64,000 bases of DNA from Stenotrophomonas rhizophila (GTDB taxonomy: Bacteria > Pseudomonadota > Gammaproteobacteria > Xanthomonadales > Xanthomonadaceae), in assembly GCF_003651185.1 (NCBI RefSeq), contig NZ_RCDC01000007.1, forward strand, positions 62,001 through 126,000. Reading direction: 5' to 3'. The notes beneath the pieces are model-generated. The model worked only from the letters and a program-made list of their open reading frames with translations. It did not search any database and was not told the origin of the DNA. This document shows, in pieces, positions 19,261 through 28,114 of this stretch (its first letter is position 1; each line of letters begins with the position of its first letter). The position numbers and the translations under genes are program-made.

Positions 19261-21234
19261 ATGCTGCAGAAACTTCGCGACAAGACCTCGGGCTGGATCG
19301 TTACCGTGATCCTGGGGCTGCTGATGATTCCGTTCCTGTTCGTGATCGACTCCAGCTACCTCGGTGGCGTCGGCTCGCAGAACGTGGCCAAAGTGGCCGC
19401 CCCGCCGACCTGGTGGAAGTCCGCCCCGTCGTGGTGGCCGGTCTCGTTCCTGTGGCAGCACCATGAGATCAGCTCCAACGATTTCCGCGTGCGCTTCGAA
19501 CAGGCGCGCCAGCAGGCACGCCAGGAACAGGGCGAGGATTTCGATCCGCGCCAGTTCGAAAGCACCGAAAGCAAACTGGCCGTGCTCGATCAGATGATCG
19601 ATGAGCAGGTCGTGCGCCTGGCCGGCGAACAGTCCGGCATCGTGATCGGTGATGGTGCCGTGCGCGAGTACATCGCCTCGATCCCGGCCTTCCTGGATGC
19701 GGACGGCAAGTTCAACCAGGACAACTACCGCATCGCGCTGGCCAGCGGTAATCCCCCGCGCACCCCGACGCAGTTCGAAGCGCTGGTGCGCGAGAGCATC
19801 CAGCAGTCGATCATTCCGTCGGCCCTGCAGCGTTCCGGGTTCACCACCCAGAGCGAAGCCGAGCGCCTGATGAAGCTGCTGGGCGAAACCCGTGATGTCG
19901 AACTGGCCGCGCTGCCGGAAACCCCGGCCGATACCGCCGAAGTGACCGACGCGCAGATCAAGCAGTGGTACGACAGCCACGCCAAGGATTTCCGCCAGCC
20001 GGAAACCGTGTCGCTGGAGTACGTCGAGATCAACGGCGCGAACCTGCCGGCGCCGGCGGCGGCAGACGAAGCCACCCTGCGCAAGCGCTATGAAGATGAG
20101 AAGGCACGCTTCGCGACGCCGGAACAGCGTCTGGCCTCGCACATCCTGATCAGCGCCGACGGCAGCGATCCGGCCAAGCTCAAGGCCGCTGAAGAAAAGG
20201 CCACGCGCCTGGCTGCGCAAGCCAAGGCACCGGGCGCCGATTTCGCCGCACTGGCCAAGGCCAACTCCGAAGATCCGGGTTCCAAGGACACCGGCGGCGA
20301 CCTGGGCTGGGTGGAACGCGGCGCGATGGTGAAGCCGTTCGAAGATGCCCTGTTCGCCATGAAGGCGGGCGAGGTCACCGGGCCGGTCAAGACCGACTTC
20401 GGTTTCCACGTGCTCAAGCTGCGTGAGACCAAGGGCGGCGAAGGCCGTTCGTTCGACGAGGTTCGTGACCAGCTGGCCGCCGAGCAGCTCAAGGCCGATA
20501 CCGACCGCGTGTTCACCGAGCTGAGTGGCCGTCTGGTCGATCTGGTGTACAAGAACCCGACCTCGCTGGAAGGCCCGGCCAAGGACATGAGCCTGCCGGT
20601 GCAGACGATCGGTCCGTTCACGCACGCCACCGCCAGCGGCATCGCCGCCAATCCGGCCGTGCTGCGCGCGGCGTTCTCCGACATCCTGACCCAGGATGGC
20701 ACGGTGAGCGACCCGATCGAACTGGGCCCGAACCACAACGTGATGATCCGCGTGACCGAGCACAGCCCGGAGCAGGCGCTGCCGCTGGCCAAGGCCCGTG
20801 AGCAGGTGATCGCCGCGATCCATGCCGACCGCACCCGCCAAGCCTCGGAGAAGGCCGTGGACGCCGTGCTGGCCAAGCTGAAGGCCGGGCAGACCCTGCA
20901 GGCGCTGGCGACCAGTGACAAGCTGCAGATCAGCCCGCTGCCGGGCCTGCCGCGTACCCAGCCGGTGCCGACCCCGGAGATCAACCGCGCCGTGTTCAGC
21001 GCGCCGCTGCCGGCCGAAGGCAACCCGAGCTACGGCAAGGTTGCCGTGCAGGGCCGCTACGTGATCTACGCGGTGACCAAGGTCACCCCGGGCAACGTGG
21101 CCGAAGTGGATCCCGCCCAGCAGCAGCAGCTCAAGGAGCAGCTGAGCCAGATCGACGGCATGGCCGCCGCCAAGGCCTACGTCGACGCGATGCGCAAGCA
21201 CTTCAAGGTGCAGACCGAAGAAGCCAACCTCTAA
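19261..21234 (+). CDS. ppiD: Periplasmic folding chaperone PpiD
   Basis: Inner-membrane-anchored periplasmic chaperone with a parvulin domain, acting at the Sec translocon exit. The start MLQKLRDKTSGWIVTVILGLLMIPF was chosen for its cytoplasmic stub and single transmembrane helix (about 12-33), which are diagnostic of PpiD; the longer frame has no support. The protein has 657 residues. The parvulin domain at about 285-390 contains ASHILIS, NSEDPGSKDTGGDLGWV, a glycine-rich MKAGEVTGPVKTDFGFHVLKL and family Gly/His residues. The N-terminal part resembles SurA_N. It is monocistronic, ending at a bidirectional terminator. Confidence 0.94.
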   Translation: MLQKLRDKTSGWIVTVILGLLMIPFLFVIDSSYLGGVGSQNVAKVAAPPTWWKSAPSWWPVSFLWQHHEISSNDFRVRFEQARQQARQEQGEDFDPRQFESTESKLAVLDQMIDEQVVRLAGEQSGIVIGDGAVREYIASIPAFLDADGKFNQDNYRIALASGNPPRTPTQFEALVRESIQQSIIPSALQRSGFTTQSEAERLMKLLGETRDVELAALPETPADTAEVTDAQIKQWYDSHAKDFRQPETVSLEYVEINGANLPAPAAADEATLRKRYEDEKARFATPEQRLASHILISADGSDPAKLKAAEEKATRLAAQAKAPGADFAALAKANSEDPGSKDTGGDLGWVERGAMVKPFEDALFAMKAGEVTGPVKTDFGFHVLKLRETKGGEGRSFDEVRDQLAAEQLKADTDRVFTELSGRLVDLVYKNPTSLEGPAKDMSLPVQTIGPFTHATASGIAANPAVLRAAFSDILTQDGTVSDPIELGPNHNVMIRVTEHSPEQALPLAKAREQVIAAIHADRTRQASEKAVDAVLAKLKAGQTLQALATSDKLQISPLPGLPRTQPVPTPEINRAVFSAPLPAEGNPSYGKVAVQGRYVIYAVTKVTPGNVAEVDPAQQQQLKEQLSQIDGMAAAKAYVDAMRKHFKVQTEEANL

Positions 21235-21258
21235 CCGGGTCGGCGTCTGCCGCACAGC

Positions 21259-21285
21259 AAAAAGCCCGGCAATGCCGGGCTTTTT
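21259..21285. terminator. Bidirectional terminator between ppiD and mltD
   Basis: AAAAAGCCCGGC-AAT-GCCGGGCTTTTT, symmetrical, serving both convergent genes. Confidence 0.9.
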
Positions 21286-21292
21286 GTCGAAA

Positions 21293-21325
21293 ACGACACT
21301 GCCCGGCAGGACCGGGCAGTGTCGT
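21293..21325. repeat. Perfect 14-bp inverted repeat after mltD
   Basis: ACGACACTGCCCGG-CAGGA-CCGGGCAGTGTCGT. It lacks a T tract, so it is more likely an mRNA-end stabiliser or second pause hairpin than a terminator. Confidence 0.7.
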
Positions 21326-21348
21326 CACCCGCGATGCGATCCGCGCGC

Positions 21349-22563
21349 TCAGTCTTCGACGCGCAGCACCGCACCGGGCTTGAGCACACTGCTCCCGCTG
21401 AGCCCATTGAGCGACAGCAGGGCCTTCAGGGGCATCCCGTAACGGCGGGCGATGGTCCAGGGCGACTCGCCGTCGCGCACGGTATGCCGGCGGCTGCGCG
21501 GGCGATCCGCGCTGGCGACGGTACGGGTGGCTGCCGGCGCAGGGGTCGTGCGGCCCGCCGTGGTGTCCGCCGGTGCGCTGGGAGCCATCGCAATGGCGGC
21601 CACGCTGGCGCTGGCATCCACCGGCGCGTGCGCGGTTGGGGCCAGAACCGTCACCAGGCCGGACGGGCGGCCTTTGCCGCTGGCCAGGGCCGGGTTGAGG
21701 CGGGCGATCCGCGCCGGGTCCAGATCGCGCTGCTGGGCCCACTGCTGGACGCTGGTGCCGGCCGGCAGGGTGTGGCCCTTGAGCACGGGCACGGTGCGAT
21801 CCAGCGAGGCCATCACCGCAGGCTCGGTTTCCGCATCTTCCAGCACGCAGGCCAGCGCATGCAGCTTCTCGACATAGGCATAGGTGACCGGCGACAGCCC
21901 CGGCAACTCGGCCGGCCGCGCGTTCTGCGCGTTCATGCCCGCCTTGCGCAGCGACTGCAGCACCCGGTACTCGCCGGCGTTGTAGGCCATCGTCGCCAAA
22001 CGCCAGTCGCCGCCGAACATGCCGTGCAGGGTCTTGAGGTACCGCACCGCGGCCTGGGTGGAATCCACTGCCGAGAGGCGACCGTCGTAGCCCGGGGTCA
22101 TCTGCACGCGGTGGTTCTTGGCGGTGGTGGCGATGAACTGCCACAGGCCGGCCGGGCCGCCGCCGTTGCGGGCGTTGGGCCGGTAACCGCTTTCCACGAA
22201 GGGAATCAGCGCGAATTCGGTGGGCAGGTCGGACTTGCGCAGCTCTTCGACCACATAGCCGAACAGCACCAGCGCATCATCATCCTGGTTGGCCAACCGC
22301 GAGGGGGCATGCGCGAACTGCTTCTGCCAACGCGGGCTGGTCGCCTCGGCGTCGCAGGTGGGTTCGGCCAGGCCAGCGCGGAAGCTGGCGAAAATGTCCT
22401 GCCCGTTGCGCACCGAGGCCGGCGGCAGCGCCGCAGCGGTCAGGGGGAGGGAGGACAGGCCGGCCACGTTCTGCGACATGCCGGCGGTCAACGACTGGGC
22501 GCCCGCGCTGCCGGCCACGGCGATCGCCAGGCCAAGCGCGAGCGGCAACAATCGCCGACTCAT
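21349..22563 (-). CDS. mltD: Membrane-bound lytic murein transglycosylase D
   Basis: Periplasmic enzyme that cleaves peptidoglycan glycans with 1,6-anhydro product formation. The 404 residues begin with a signal peptide ([19 protein letters not shown]). The SLT domain carries the catalytic Glu in [15 protein letters not shown] followed by [12 protein letters not shown] and the [10 protein letters not shown] motif. One clear LysM domain ends the protein ([20 protein letters not shown]), with a degenerate one before it ([16 protein letters not shown]). Its start overlaps the gloB stop by 4 nt, making a gloB-mltD pair, an order also seen in E. coli. No lipobox Cys is obvious, so membrane anchoring is uncertain. 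Confidence 0.92.
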   Translation of the reverse strand: MSRRLLPLALGLAIAVAGSAGAQSLTAGMSQNVAGLSSLPLTAAALPPASVRNGQDIFASFRAGLAEPTCDAEATSPRWQKQFAHAPSRLANQDDDALVLFGYVVEELRKSDLPTEFALIPFVESGYRPNARNGGGPAGLWQFIATTAKNHRVQMTPGYDGRLSAVDSTQAAVRYLKTLHGMFGGDWRLATMAYNAGEYRVLQSLRKAGMNAQNARPAELPGLSPVTYAYVEKLHALACVLEDAETEPAVMASLDRTVPVLKGHTLPAGTSVQQWAQQRDLDPARIARLNPALASGKGRPSGLVTVLAPTAHAPVDASASVAAIAMAPSAPADTTAGRTTPAPAATRTVASADRPRSRRHTVRDGESPWTIARRYGMPLKALLSLNGLSGSSVLKPGAVLRVED

Positions 22564-23327
22564 GTTCGAAATCCGTCTTTCCAGTGTCGCAGCCCTGCGA
22601 CAACATCGACTTCATCGGTAACGGGACGCCCGAGATGGGCGCTGACGGCCGCCTGGATGGCGGGGGTGTTCGTACGCAGGAACGGGTTGCATTCCAGCTC
22701 GCTTGCCAATGAAACCGGCAGCGTTGGCAGGTCATCGCGGCGCATGGCCAAGGCCTCCTCATGGCGCTGCGACAGCGCAGCGTTGGTGGGGTCTACATGC
22801 CGCGCGAAGACGGCATTGGACAGGGTGTACTCGTGGGCGCAACAGACCATCAGTTGCGCTGGCAGGGACGCCAGCTTCCGCAGGGATGCCAGAAGCTGGG
22901 GAGGCGTACCTTCGAACATGCGCCCACAGCCCAGGCTGAACAACGCATCGCCACTGAAAAGGTGTTCAGCGGTGTGAAACGCGATATGGCTCCGGGTGTG
23001 CCCGGGCACGGATACTACGTGGAACCCCAGCCCCAATGCCTGAACGCATTCACCTTCGGCGACCCGATGGGCCGGGACCTCAATGCGCGGTTCCGCCGGT
23101 GCATAGACCTCCACCGCCGGAAAACGGGCCTGAAGTTCGGCGACGCCGCCGATGTGGTCGTCGTGGTGATGGGTCAGCAGAATGCTGTGCGGGGCCCATC
23201 CCTGCTGCGCTGCGGCGGCCAGGACGGGGTCGGCGTGGCCGGGGTCGATGACCACGGCGCGGCCGTCGTCGGCGACCAGCGCCCAGATGTAATTGTCCGC
23301 AAACGCGGGTAGGGCGGTCAGTCGCAT
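22560..23327 (-). CDS. gloB: Hydroxyacylglutathione hydrolase (glyoxalase II)
   Basis: Hydrolyses S-lactoylglutathione in methylglyoxal detoxification. The start [17 protein letters not shown] is the family N-terminus; the open frame extends 52 codons over the divergent methyltransferase and is not credible there. The 255 residues contain the binuclear metal site [10 protein letters not shown] and a second ligand set in [28 protein letters not shown] and [10 protein letters not shown]. Divergent from the methyltransferase gene with 11 bp between start codons. Confidence 0.95.
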   Translation of the reverse strand: MRLTALPAFADNYIWALVADDGRAVVIDPGHADPVLAAAAQQGWAPHSILLTHHHDDHIGGVAELQARFPAVEVYAPAEPRIEVPAHRVAEGECVQALGLGFHVVSVPGHTRSHIAFHTAEHLFSGDALFSLGCGRMFEGTPPQLLASLRKLASLPAQLMVCCAHEYTLSNAVFARHVDPTNAALSQRHEEALAMRRDDLPTLPVSLASELECNPFLRTNTPAIQAAVSAHLGRPVTDEVDVVAGLRHWKDGFRT

Positions 23328-23338
23328 AGAATTGGACC

Positions 23339-23983
23339 ATGCCCCTCGTGCCGAGCCCCCGTCAAGCGACAGTCGCATCCTGGTTTGATACTGAACCGGC
23401 ACAAGCGTTGTGCCGTCTGGAATCCGAGCGGTTGCGCACCCTCCTCGCCGAGCGTCCGGTGAACCCCTGGCTGTGGCTGGCACCGACGCCTGGCTGGTTG
23501 GGGAGTGTGGAACTGCCCGGCCGTGGCCTGCGCCTGTTCCGGGACGGCGCGGCCTACGCCGGGGACGTGCACTGCGGGCTGCCGTTGCCGCTGCCGGATG
23601 AGAGCGTCAACGCGATCGTCCTGCAGCATGTCACCGCGCGGGATGCCGAGGCGTTGATCGCCGACTGCGCCCGTGTCCTGATGCCGGGTGGCCGGCTGTG
23701 GCTTTCCACGCTCAACCCGTTCAGCCCGTACCGCCGCCAGTGGCGCCATCACGGGCTGGTCGTGCGCAGCCCGCAGCGGCTGCGCCACACCCTCACGCAG
23801 GCCGGCCTGAGCTGCGAAGACCTGCAGTACCTCGGCCCGATGTGGCGTGACCGCTCGCCGGCGCGGCGCGACCTGGCCCCGCTGCGGGCTGCCTGTCTGT
23901 TCACCGCTGAAAAACGCACTCTGGCCTTGCCGGGACCGACGCCCGTGGCCGCGCCACGCTGGCACGGGACCGTGGCCACCTGA
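23339..23983 (+). CDS. Class I SAM-dependent methyltransferase-like protein
   Basis: 214 residues with a Rossmann-like core of the Methyltransf_11 type: [39 protein letters not shown] and a hydrophobic last strand. The usual glycine-rich motif I (E/DxGxGxG) is degenerate, so SAM binding is uncertain. Homologous proteins commonly sit between gloB and rnhA in gammaproteobacteria, as here (divergent from gloB, 11 nt before rnhA). The substrate is unknown. Confidence 0.8.
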   Translation: MPLVPSPRQATVASWFDTEPAQALCRLESERLRTLLAERPVNPWLWLAPTPGWLGSVELPGRGLRLFRDGAAYAGDVHCGLPLPLPDESVNAIVLQHVTARDAEALIADCARVLMPGGRLWLSTLNPFSPYRRQWRHHGLVVRSPQRLRHTLTQAGLSCEDLQYLGPMWRDRSPARRDLAPLRAACLFTAEKRTLALPGPTPVAAPRWHGTVAT

Positions 23984-23994
23984 TCTGGAATGGA

Positions 23995-24447
23995 ATGAAG
24001 ACGATAGAAATCCACACCGACGGTTCCTGCCTCGGCAATCCCGGCCCCGGCGGCTGGGCGGCGTTGCTGCGCTACAACGCGCACGAGCGCGAACTGAGCG
24101 GTGGTGAAGCGCATACCACCAACAACCGCATGGAGCTGATGGCGGCCATCTCGGGGCTGGAAGCGCTCACCGAGCCGTGCAACATCGTGCTGTTCACCGA
24201 TTCGCAGTACGTGCGCCAGGGCCTGACCGAGTGGATGCCCGGCTGGATCCGCAAGAACTGGAAGACCGCCGGCGGCTCGCCGGTCAAGAACCGGGAGTTG
24301 TGGGAGCGCCTGCACGCGGCCACGCTCAAGCACACCATTGACTGGCGCTGGGTCAAGGGCCATTCCGGCGACCCGGACAACGAGCGCGTGGATCAGCTGG
24401 CGCGGGACGCCGCGATCCGGATCCGCGCCGCTGGCCCGGTACACTGA
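23995..24447 (+). CDS. rnhA: Ribonuclease HI
   Basis: Cleaves RNA in RNA:DNA hybrids. The 150 residues carry the DEDD set: Asp in [16 protein letters not shown], Glu in NRMELMAAI, Asp in LFTDSQYV, and the final Asp in DNERVDQLA; the basic handle [13 protein letters not shown] is present. It ends 4 nt before dnaQ, a pairing conserved from E. coli. Confidence 0.97.
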   Translation: MKTIEIHTDGSCLGNPGPGGWAALLRYNAHERELSGGEAHTTNNRMELMAAISGLEALTEPCNIVLFTDSQYVRQGLTEWMPGWIRKNWKTAGGSPVKNRELWERLHAATLKHTIDWRWVKGHSGDPDNERVDQLARDAAIRIRAAGPVH

Positions 24448-24451
24448 GCCC

Positions 24452-25183
24452 ATGCGTCAGATCATCCTTGATACCGAAACCACCGGCCTGGAATGGCGGA
24501 AGGGCAACCGCATCGTCGAAATCGGCTGTGTGGAACTGCTCGAGCGCCGCCCCAGTGGCAACAACTACCACCAGTACCTCAAGCCGGACTGCGAGTTCGA
24601 ACAGGGCGCGCAGGAAGTCACCGGCCTGACCCTGGAGTTCCTGGCTGACAAGCCGGACTTCGCCCAGGTCGTCGACGACTTCCTCGCCTACATCGACGGC
24701 GCCGAGCTGATCATCCACAACGCGGCGTTCGATCTGGGCTTCCTGGATAACGAGCTGTCGCTGCTGGGCGACCACTACGGCAAGATCACCGACCGCTGCA
24801 CGGTGATCGATACGCTGAAGATGGCGCGCGAGCGCTTCCCCGGCCAGCGCAATTCGCTGGATGCACTGTGCCGTCGCCTGGGCGTGGACAACGCCCACCG
24901 CCAGCTGCACGGCGGCCTGCTCGATGCCCAGATCCTGGGCGATGTGTACATCGCCCTGACCTCGGGCCAGGAAGAAATCGGCTTCGGCTCGGCCGATGAG
25001 CAGAAAACCGGCAGCGCCCACGCGCAGACCTTTGACACCTCGCGCCTGCTGCCACGCCCGCGCGTGGTTGCCACCGCCTCCGAGCTGGAAGCGCACGAAG
25101 CGCGCTTGGCCAAGCTGCGCAAGAAGGCCGGCCGCGCGATCTGGGATGGTGAGCCTGAAGCGGTGGAAGCGGTCAGCGCCTGA
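24452..25183 (+). CDS. dnaQ: DNA polymerase III epsilon subunit, 3'-5' exonuclease
   Basis: Proofreading exonuclease of the replicative polymerase. The start MRQIILDTETTGLEWRKGNRIVEIG matches the family; the longer frame overlaps rnhA. The 243 residues contain Exo I (LDTETTGLE), Exo II (IHNAAFDLGFLDNEL) and Exo III (HGGLLDAQILGDVY, preceded by the HRQLH of DEDDh enzymes). The C-terminal tail that binds alpha follows. Confidence 0.97.
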   Translation: MRQIILDTETTGLEWRKGNRIVEIGCVELLERRPSGNNYHQYLKPDCEFEQGAQEVTGLTLEFLADKPDFAQVVDDFLAYIDGAELIIHNAAFDLGFLDNELSLLGDHYGKITDRCTVIDTLKMARERFPGQRNSLDALCRRLGVDNAHRQLHGGLLDAQILGDVYIALTSGQEEIGFGSADEQKTGSAHAQTFDTSRLLPRPRVVATASELEAHEARLAKLRKKAGRAIWDGEPEAVEAVSA

Positions 25184-25196
25184 CGGCCCGCCCCCG

Positions 25197-25224
25197 GTAG
25201 ATCCCGGCCGTTGGTCGGGATGCC
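25197..25224 (+). repeat. GTAG-type REP hairpin (SMAG-like)
   Basis: GTAG followed by ATCCCGGCC-GTT-GGTCGGGAT, between the convergent dnaQ and PP2C genes. Confidence 0.75.
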
Positions 25225-25228
25225 TGCC

Positions 25229-25933
25229 TCAATGACACCGCACCAGGATCACGGTGATGTTGTCCGAACCGCCGCCATCCAGCGCGGCGGCGACCAGCGT
25301 ATCCACGCATTCCTGCGCACTGGCATCATCGAAGGCGAGGGTACGGGCGATGCCCTTGTCCTCGACCTCTTCGGTCAGCCCGTCGCTGCACAGCAGCAAC
25401 TGCATGCCCGGGCGCAGCTCACCGGTGGTGGTCGCCACATTCAGGTGCGCCGGATCGGTTACGCCCAGCGCCTGGGTCACTACATTGCGATGCGGATGCG
25501 CACGCGCCTGCTCGGCGGTCAGATTGCCCTGCGCGACCAGTTCCTGGACCACGCTGTGATCCTGGCTGAGCTGGGCCAGCGTGCCGTCGCGCCACAGGTA
25601 CGCGCGGCTGTCGCCGACCCACGCCACCTCATACCGACTGCCCTGCACACGGGCCGCCACCACGGTGGTGCCCATCGGCAGGCTGTCGTTGCGGCGGCGC
25701 GAGGTGCGGATGATCTCCTCATCGGCGATGCGGATCGCATGCGCCAGCGTCGCCCCGCGGCGGATCTCCCGCACGATGGTCTCGCGCGCCAGCGCACTGG
25801 CCACCTCACCGCAGGCGTGCCCGCCCATGCCATCGGCGACCAGCCACAGCGCCAGTTCGCCATCGCCGTAATACGTATCCTCATTGAGGTCACGGCGCAG
25901 GCCGGGGTGGGTCAGGTGTCCGAATTCGATCAT
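25229..25933 (-). CDS. PP2C-family serine/threonine phosphatase
   Basis: Metal-dependent protein phosphatase, 234 residues from MIEFGHLTHPGLRRDLNED. Catalytic-domain motifs appear in order: RDLNEDTYYG (metal Asp), ADGMGGHACGEVAS, TVVAARV, WVGDSRAYLWRDG, SDGLTEEVED and GGSDNITVILV. It is a stand-alone enzyme with no partner kinase in this window; the target is unknown. The longer frame upstream adds 24 codons with no family similarity. Confidence 0.92.
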   Translation of the reverse strand: MIEFGHLTHPGLRRDLNEDTYYGDGELALWLVADGMGGHACGEVASALARETIVREIRRGATLAHAIRIADEEIIRTSRRRNDSLPMGTTVVAARVQGSRYEVAWVGDSRAYLWRDGTLAQLSQDHSVVQELVAQGNLTAEQARAHPHRNVVTQALGVTDPAHLNVATTTGELRPGMQLLLCSDGLTEEVEDKGIARTLAFDDASAQECVDTLVAAALDGGGSDNITVILVRCH

Positions 25934-26098
25934 GAAGGCGCGTGCCGGTGAGGATTGCGAGGGATAACGGCATGATCGCGGCCCGCCGGACATCCGGCAA
26001 GGCATCCATACAGAAGAAATTCACTTCTTTGCACGCAATGACTTGTCGCCAGCGCGTCCTGCCCGTATCATTCGCGTCCCGGTTCGCCGGGACCATCT

Positions 26099-26189
26099 GG
26101 AGAGGTGGCAGAGCGGTTGAATGTACCTGACTCGAAATCAGGCAGGCGTTTATAGCGCCTCGGGGGTTCGAATCCCCCCCTCTCCGCCA
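26099..26189 (+). tRNA. tRNA-Ser (CGA)
   Basis: 91-nt class II tRNA; GGAGAGG acceptor; anticodon CGA in ACTCGAAAT; long variable arm; CCA encoded. Followed by an extended terminator and then the five-hairpin repeat element. Confidence 0.97.
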
Positions 26190-26193
26190 GATA

Positions 26194-26230
26194 CATGAAA
26201 AAGGCCGCCCATTGGGTGGCCTTTTTCATG
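26194..26230. terminator. Extended symmetric terminator of tRNA-Ser(CGA)
   Basis: 17-bp stem CATGAAAAAGGCCGCCC-ATT-GGGTGGCCTTTTTCATG with one G:T pair; symmetric, so it works on both strands. The terminator next to the other tRNA-Ser remnant has the same build. Confidence 0.88.
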
Positions 26231-26281
26231 TCCGAGATCGGGCGTCTTCCGACCGCTACGAAATGAGCGGCGCCCAATTGC

Positions 26282-26445
26282 GGGGGGACGAGAACCCCCG
26301 ACGGGGGTTCGACGGATCTGCAGGAGCAGATCCGGACAGACGAACGTCTGGCCCTGGAGCGCGCAAGCGCGGAAGGGCGGGGTGCAGGGATGCACCCCGC
26401 AATCCCAATGAAGCGGCCACCCTGTTTCCGAAGCCCTCAGCGCCA
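26282..26445 (+). repeat. Five-hairpin dispersed element, copy A
   Basis: Five consecutive hairpins: GAACCCCC/GGGGGTTC (26292-26310), GGATCTGC/GCAGATCC (26314-26333), CAGACG/CGTCTG (26337-26350), GCCCT/AGGGC enclosing CGCG/CGCG (26351-26378), and GCGGGGTGCA/TGCACCCCGC (26377-26400), then a conserved linear tail TCCCAATGAAGCGGCC. Copy B near 31.4 kb has the same order with different, still paired, stems. Open frames across it are repeat artefacts. It fills most of the gap between tRNA-Ser and the DUF6165 gene. Confidence 0.8.
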
Positions 26446-26512
26446 TCACCGACATTCCCGGGCGCGCGGCGACGCGGTCATCCCCAACGGCGTCTCCAGC
26501 TCTGGGAGGCGC

Positions 26513-26582
26513 GGCCCTGGAGCGCGCAGCGCGGAAGGGCTGGGTGCATGGATGCACCCAGCAGTCCCAATGAAGCGGCCGC
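26513..26582 (+). repeat. Five-hairpin element, partial copy C
   Basis: Repeats only the last two hairpins and tail of the element: GCCCT...AGGGC with an inner GCGC pair, CTGGGTGCA/TGCACCCAG, then TCCCAATGAAGCGGCC. It lies 130 bp after copy A in the same orientation. The 26446-26512 stretch between them holds nothing recognisable. Confidence 0.75.
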
Positions 26583-26651
26583 ACGCTTGCCCCACACCCC
26601 TCCAACATGCGCTCCGCTAAACTGCCCACCTCACGTATACGGATCCCCACC

Positions 26652-27059
26652 ATGACCGCTGAAATCCTCGTCCCCGTGTCCTTCGGTGAACTGCTCGACA
26701 AGATCTCGATCCTGCAGATCAAGTCCGAGCGCATCAGCGACGAGGCCAAGCTGGCCAACATCCGCACCGAGCTGAGCGCGCTGGAAAAGACCTGGATGGC
26801 GCACCCGGCCGGGGTCAAGGACATCGCGCGTCTGCGTGCCGAGCTGAAGGCCGTCAACGAGCGCCTGTGGGACATCGAAGACAACATCCGCCTGCAGGAC
26901 AAGGCCCAGGCCTTCGATGACCACTTCGTCGAACTGGCCCGCAGCGTCTACCAGCAGAACGATGAGCGTGCCCGCATCAAGAAGGACATCAACCTGGCGC
27001 TGGGCTCGCTCTACGTGGAAGAGAAGTCGTACAAGGATTACGCGCCGCGCGGGGCGTAA
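26652..27059 (+). CDS. DUF6165 family protein
   Basis: 135 residues, charged and helical (LEKTWMAHPAGVKDIARLRAELKAVNERLWDIEDNIR region), matching a small family found beside LPS/glycosyltransferase genes. The start MTAEILVPVSFGELLDKISILQIK is the family N-terminus. It ends convergent to, and overlapping by 22 nt, the glycosyltransferase gene. Function unknown; a role in surface polysaccharide synthesis is inferred only from neighbours. Confidence 0.8.
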   Translation: MTAEILVPVSFGELLDKISILQIKSERISDEAKLANIRTELSALEKTWMAHPAGVKDIARLRAELKAVNERLWDIEDNIRLQDKAQAFDDHFVELARSVYQQNDERARIKKDINLALGSLYVEEKSYKDYAPRGA

Positions 27060-28093
27060 TCGGCCACATAACGTTCGAAGGCGGCAATGCCGTCCTCGAC
27101 CGTGATCAGCTGCATCACGTCGTCGAATTCGATCTTCGCACCCCATTTCAGTTCGCTGGCCGGCTTGCCCAGGAATTTGCGCGCGGCAGCGTCGTAGCGG
27201 TCCACGCAGTAGCGGCGGTCGGAGTAGGGGCCGCTGCGGTGCGGGTTGCTGGCCGCATGCAGGCCCAGCACCTTGGCGCCCATCGCGTTGGCGATATGCA
27301 TCGGGCCCGAATCGGGCGTCATCACCAGCGCGGCGCGCGCCAACAGGGCGGGCAGCTGCTTCAGCGTGTCCTTGCCGACCAGATCCAGCGCCGGGGTGGT
27401 GAGCTGTGCCTGGATGGCATCGGCCATGCCGCGCTCCAGGTCGCTGCGCCCACCGCACAGCACCACCCGCCAGCCGCGTGAGGTGGCGTGGTTGGCCACG
27501 GCCGCATAGCGGTCGGCATACCAATTGCGGCGCACGTGGCTGGAGCAGGGCGAGATCATCAACACCGGGCGGCCATCGTCGGCCCATTGGGCATTGGCCC
27601 ACTCGAACGCCGCCGGCGGCACGGCCAGGTCCCAGCTGACCTCGGTCTGTTTCAGGCCCAACGGCTCGCAGAAGCTGCCGATCGCGTCGAGTACGTGGAT
27701 GCCCGGGCGGTCGGGAATGCGCTCATTGATGAAAAGCCCGTGAAGGTCCTTGGAGCGCGATCTGTCGTAGCCGATGCGGCGTTTGGCGGGTACGAAGGCA
27801 GACAGCACGTTGGCGCGGAAGGCGACCTGCATCTGCAGCAGCGCATCGAACCGCCCCGCGGGAAGGCTGTCGCGCAGGGCCCGCATGCCGGCCAGGCCGG
27901 TCTTCTTGTCGTAGCTGTGGAAGGTCACGCCGGGCAGCCCGTCGAGCAGCTTGTGGCCGGCCTTGTCGATGATCCAGTGCAGTGACACCCCGGGATCGGC
28001 CTGCTGCAGGGTGCGCACCAGCGGCACCACGTGGGTCACGTCCCCCAGCGCGGACAAACGCAAAAGACACAAGGAAGAGGACGTTGGTGCCAT
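27038..28093 (-). CDS. Glycosyltransferase family 9 (heptosyltransferase-like)
   Basis: Probable transfer of heptose or a similar sugar to LPS inner core on the cytoplasmic face. The 351 residues start at [30 protein letters not shown], the GT9 N-terminal signature. The C-terminal nucleotide-sugar domain has [27 protein letters not shown] and the GT9 hallmark [27 protein letters not shown]. Start codons of this gene and kdkA lie 21 bp apart in divergent orientation, so they probably share a promoter region. Confidence 0.9.
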   Translation of the reverse strand: MAPTSSSLCLLRLSALGDVTHVVPLVRTLQQADPGVSLHWIIDKAGHKLLDGLPGVTFHSYDKKTGLAGMRALRDSLPAGRFDALLQMQVAFRANVLSAFVPAKRRIGYDRSRSKDLHGLFINERIPDRPGIHVLDAIGSFCEPLGLKQTEVSWDLAVPPAAFEWANAQWADDGRPVLMISPCSSHVRRNWYADRYAAVANHATSRGWRVVLCGGRSDLERGMADAIQAQLTTPALDLVGKDTLKQLPALLARAALVMTPDSGPMHIANAMGAKVLGLHAASNPHRSGPYSDRRYCVDRYDAAARKFLGKPASELKWGAKIEFDDVMQLITVEDGIAAFERYVADYAPRGA

Positions 28094-28114
28094 GGTGTTG
28101 TTAGACTCGAAGGA

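Noticed and set aside
26212..26655. 147-codon frame over the hairpin elements, similar in frame to one near 31.4-31.7 kb
   Set aside because: Similarity is explained by the DNA repeat; hairpin stems vary by paired changes rather than at third codon positions. Still worth a codon-pattern test.
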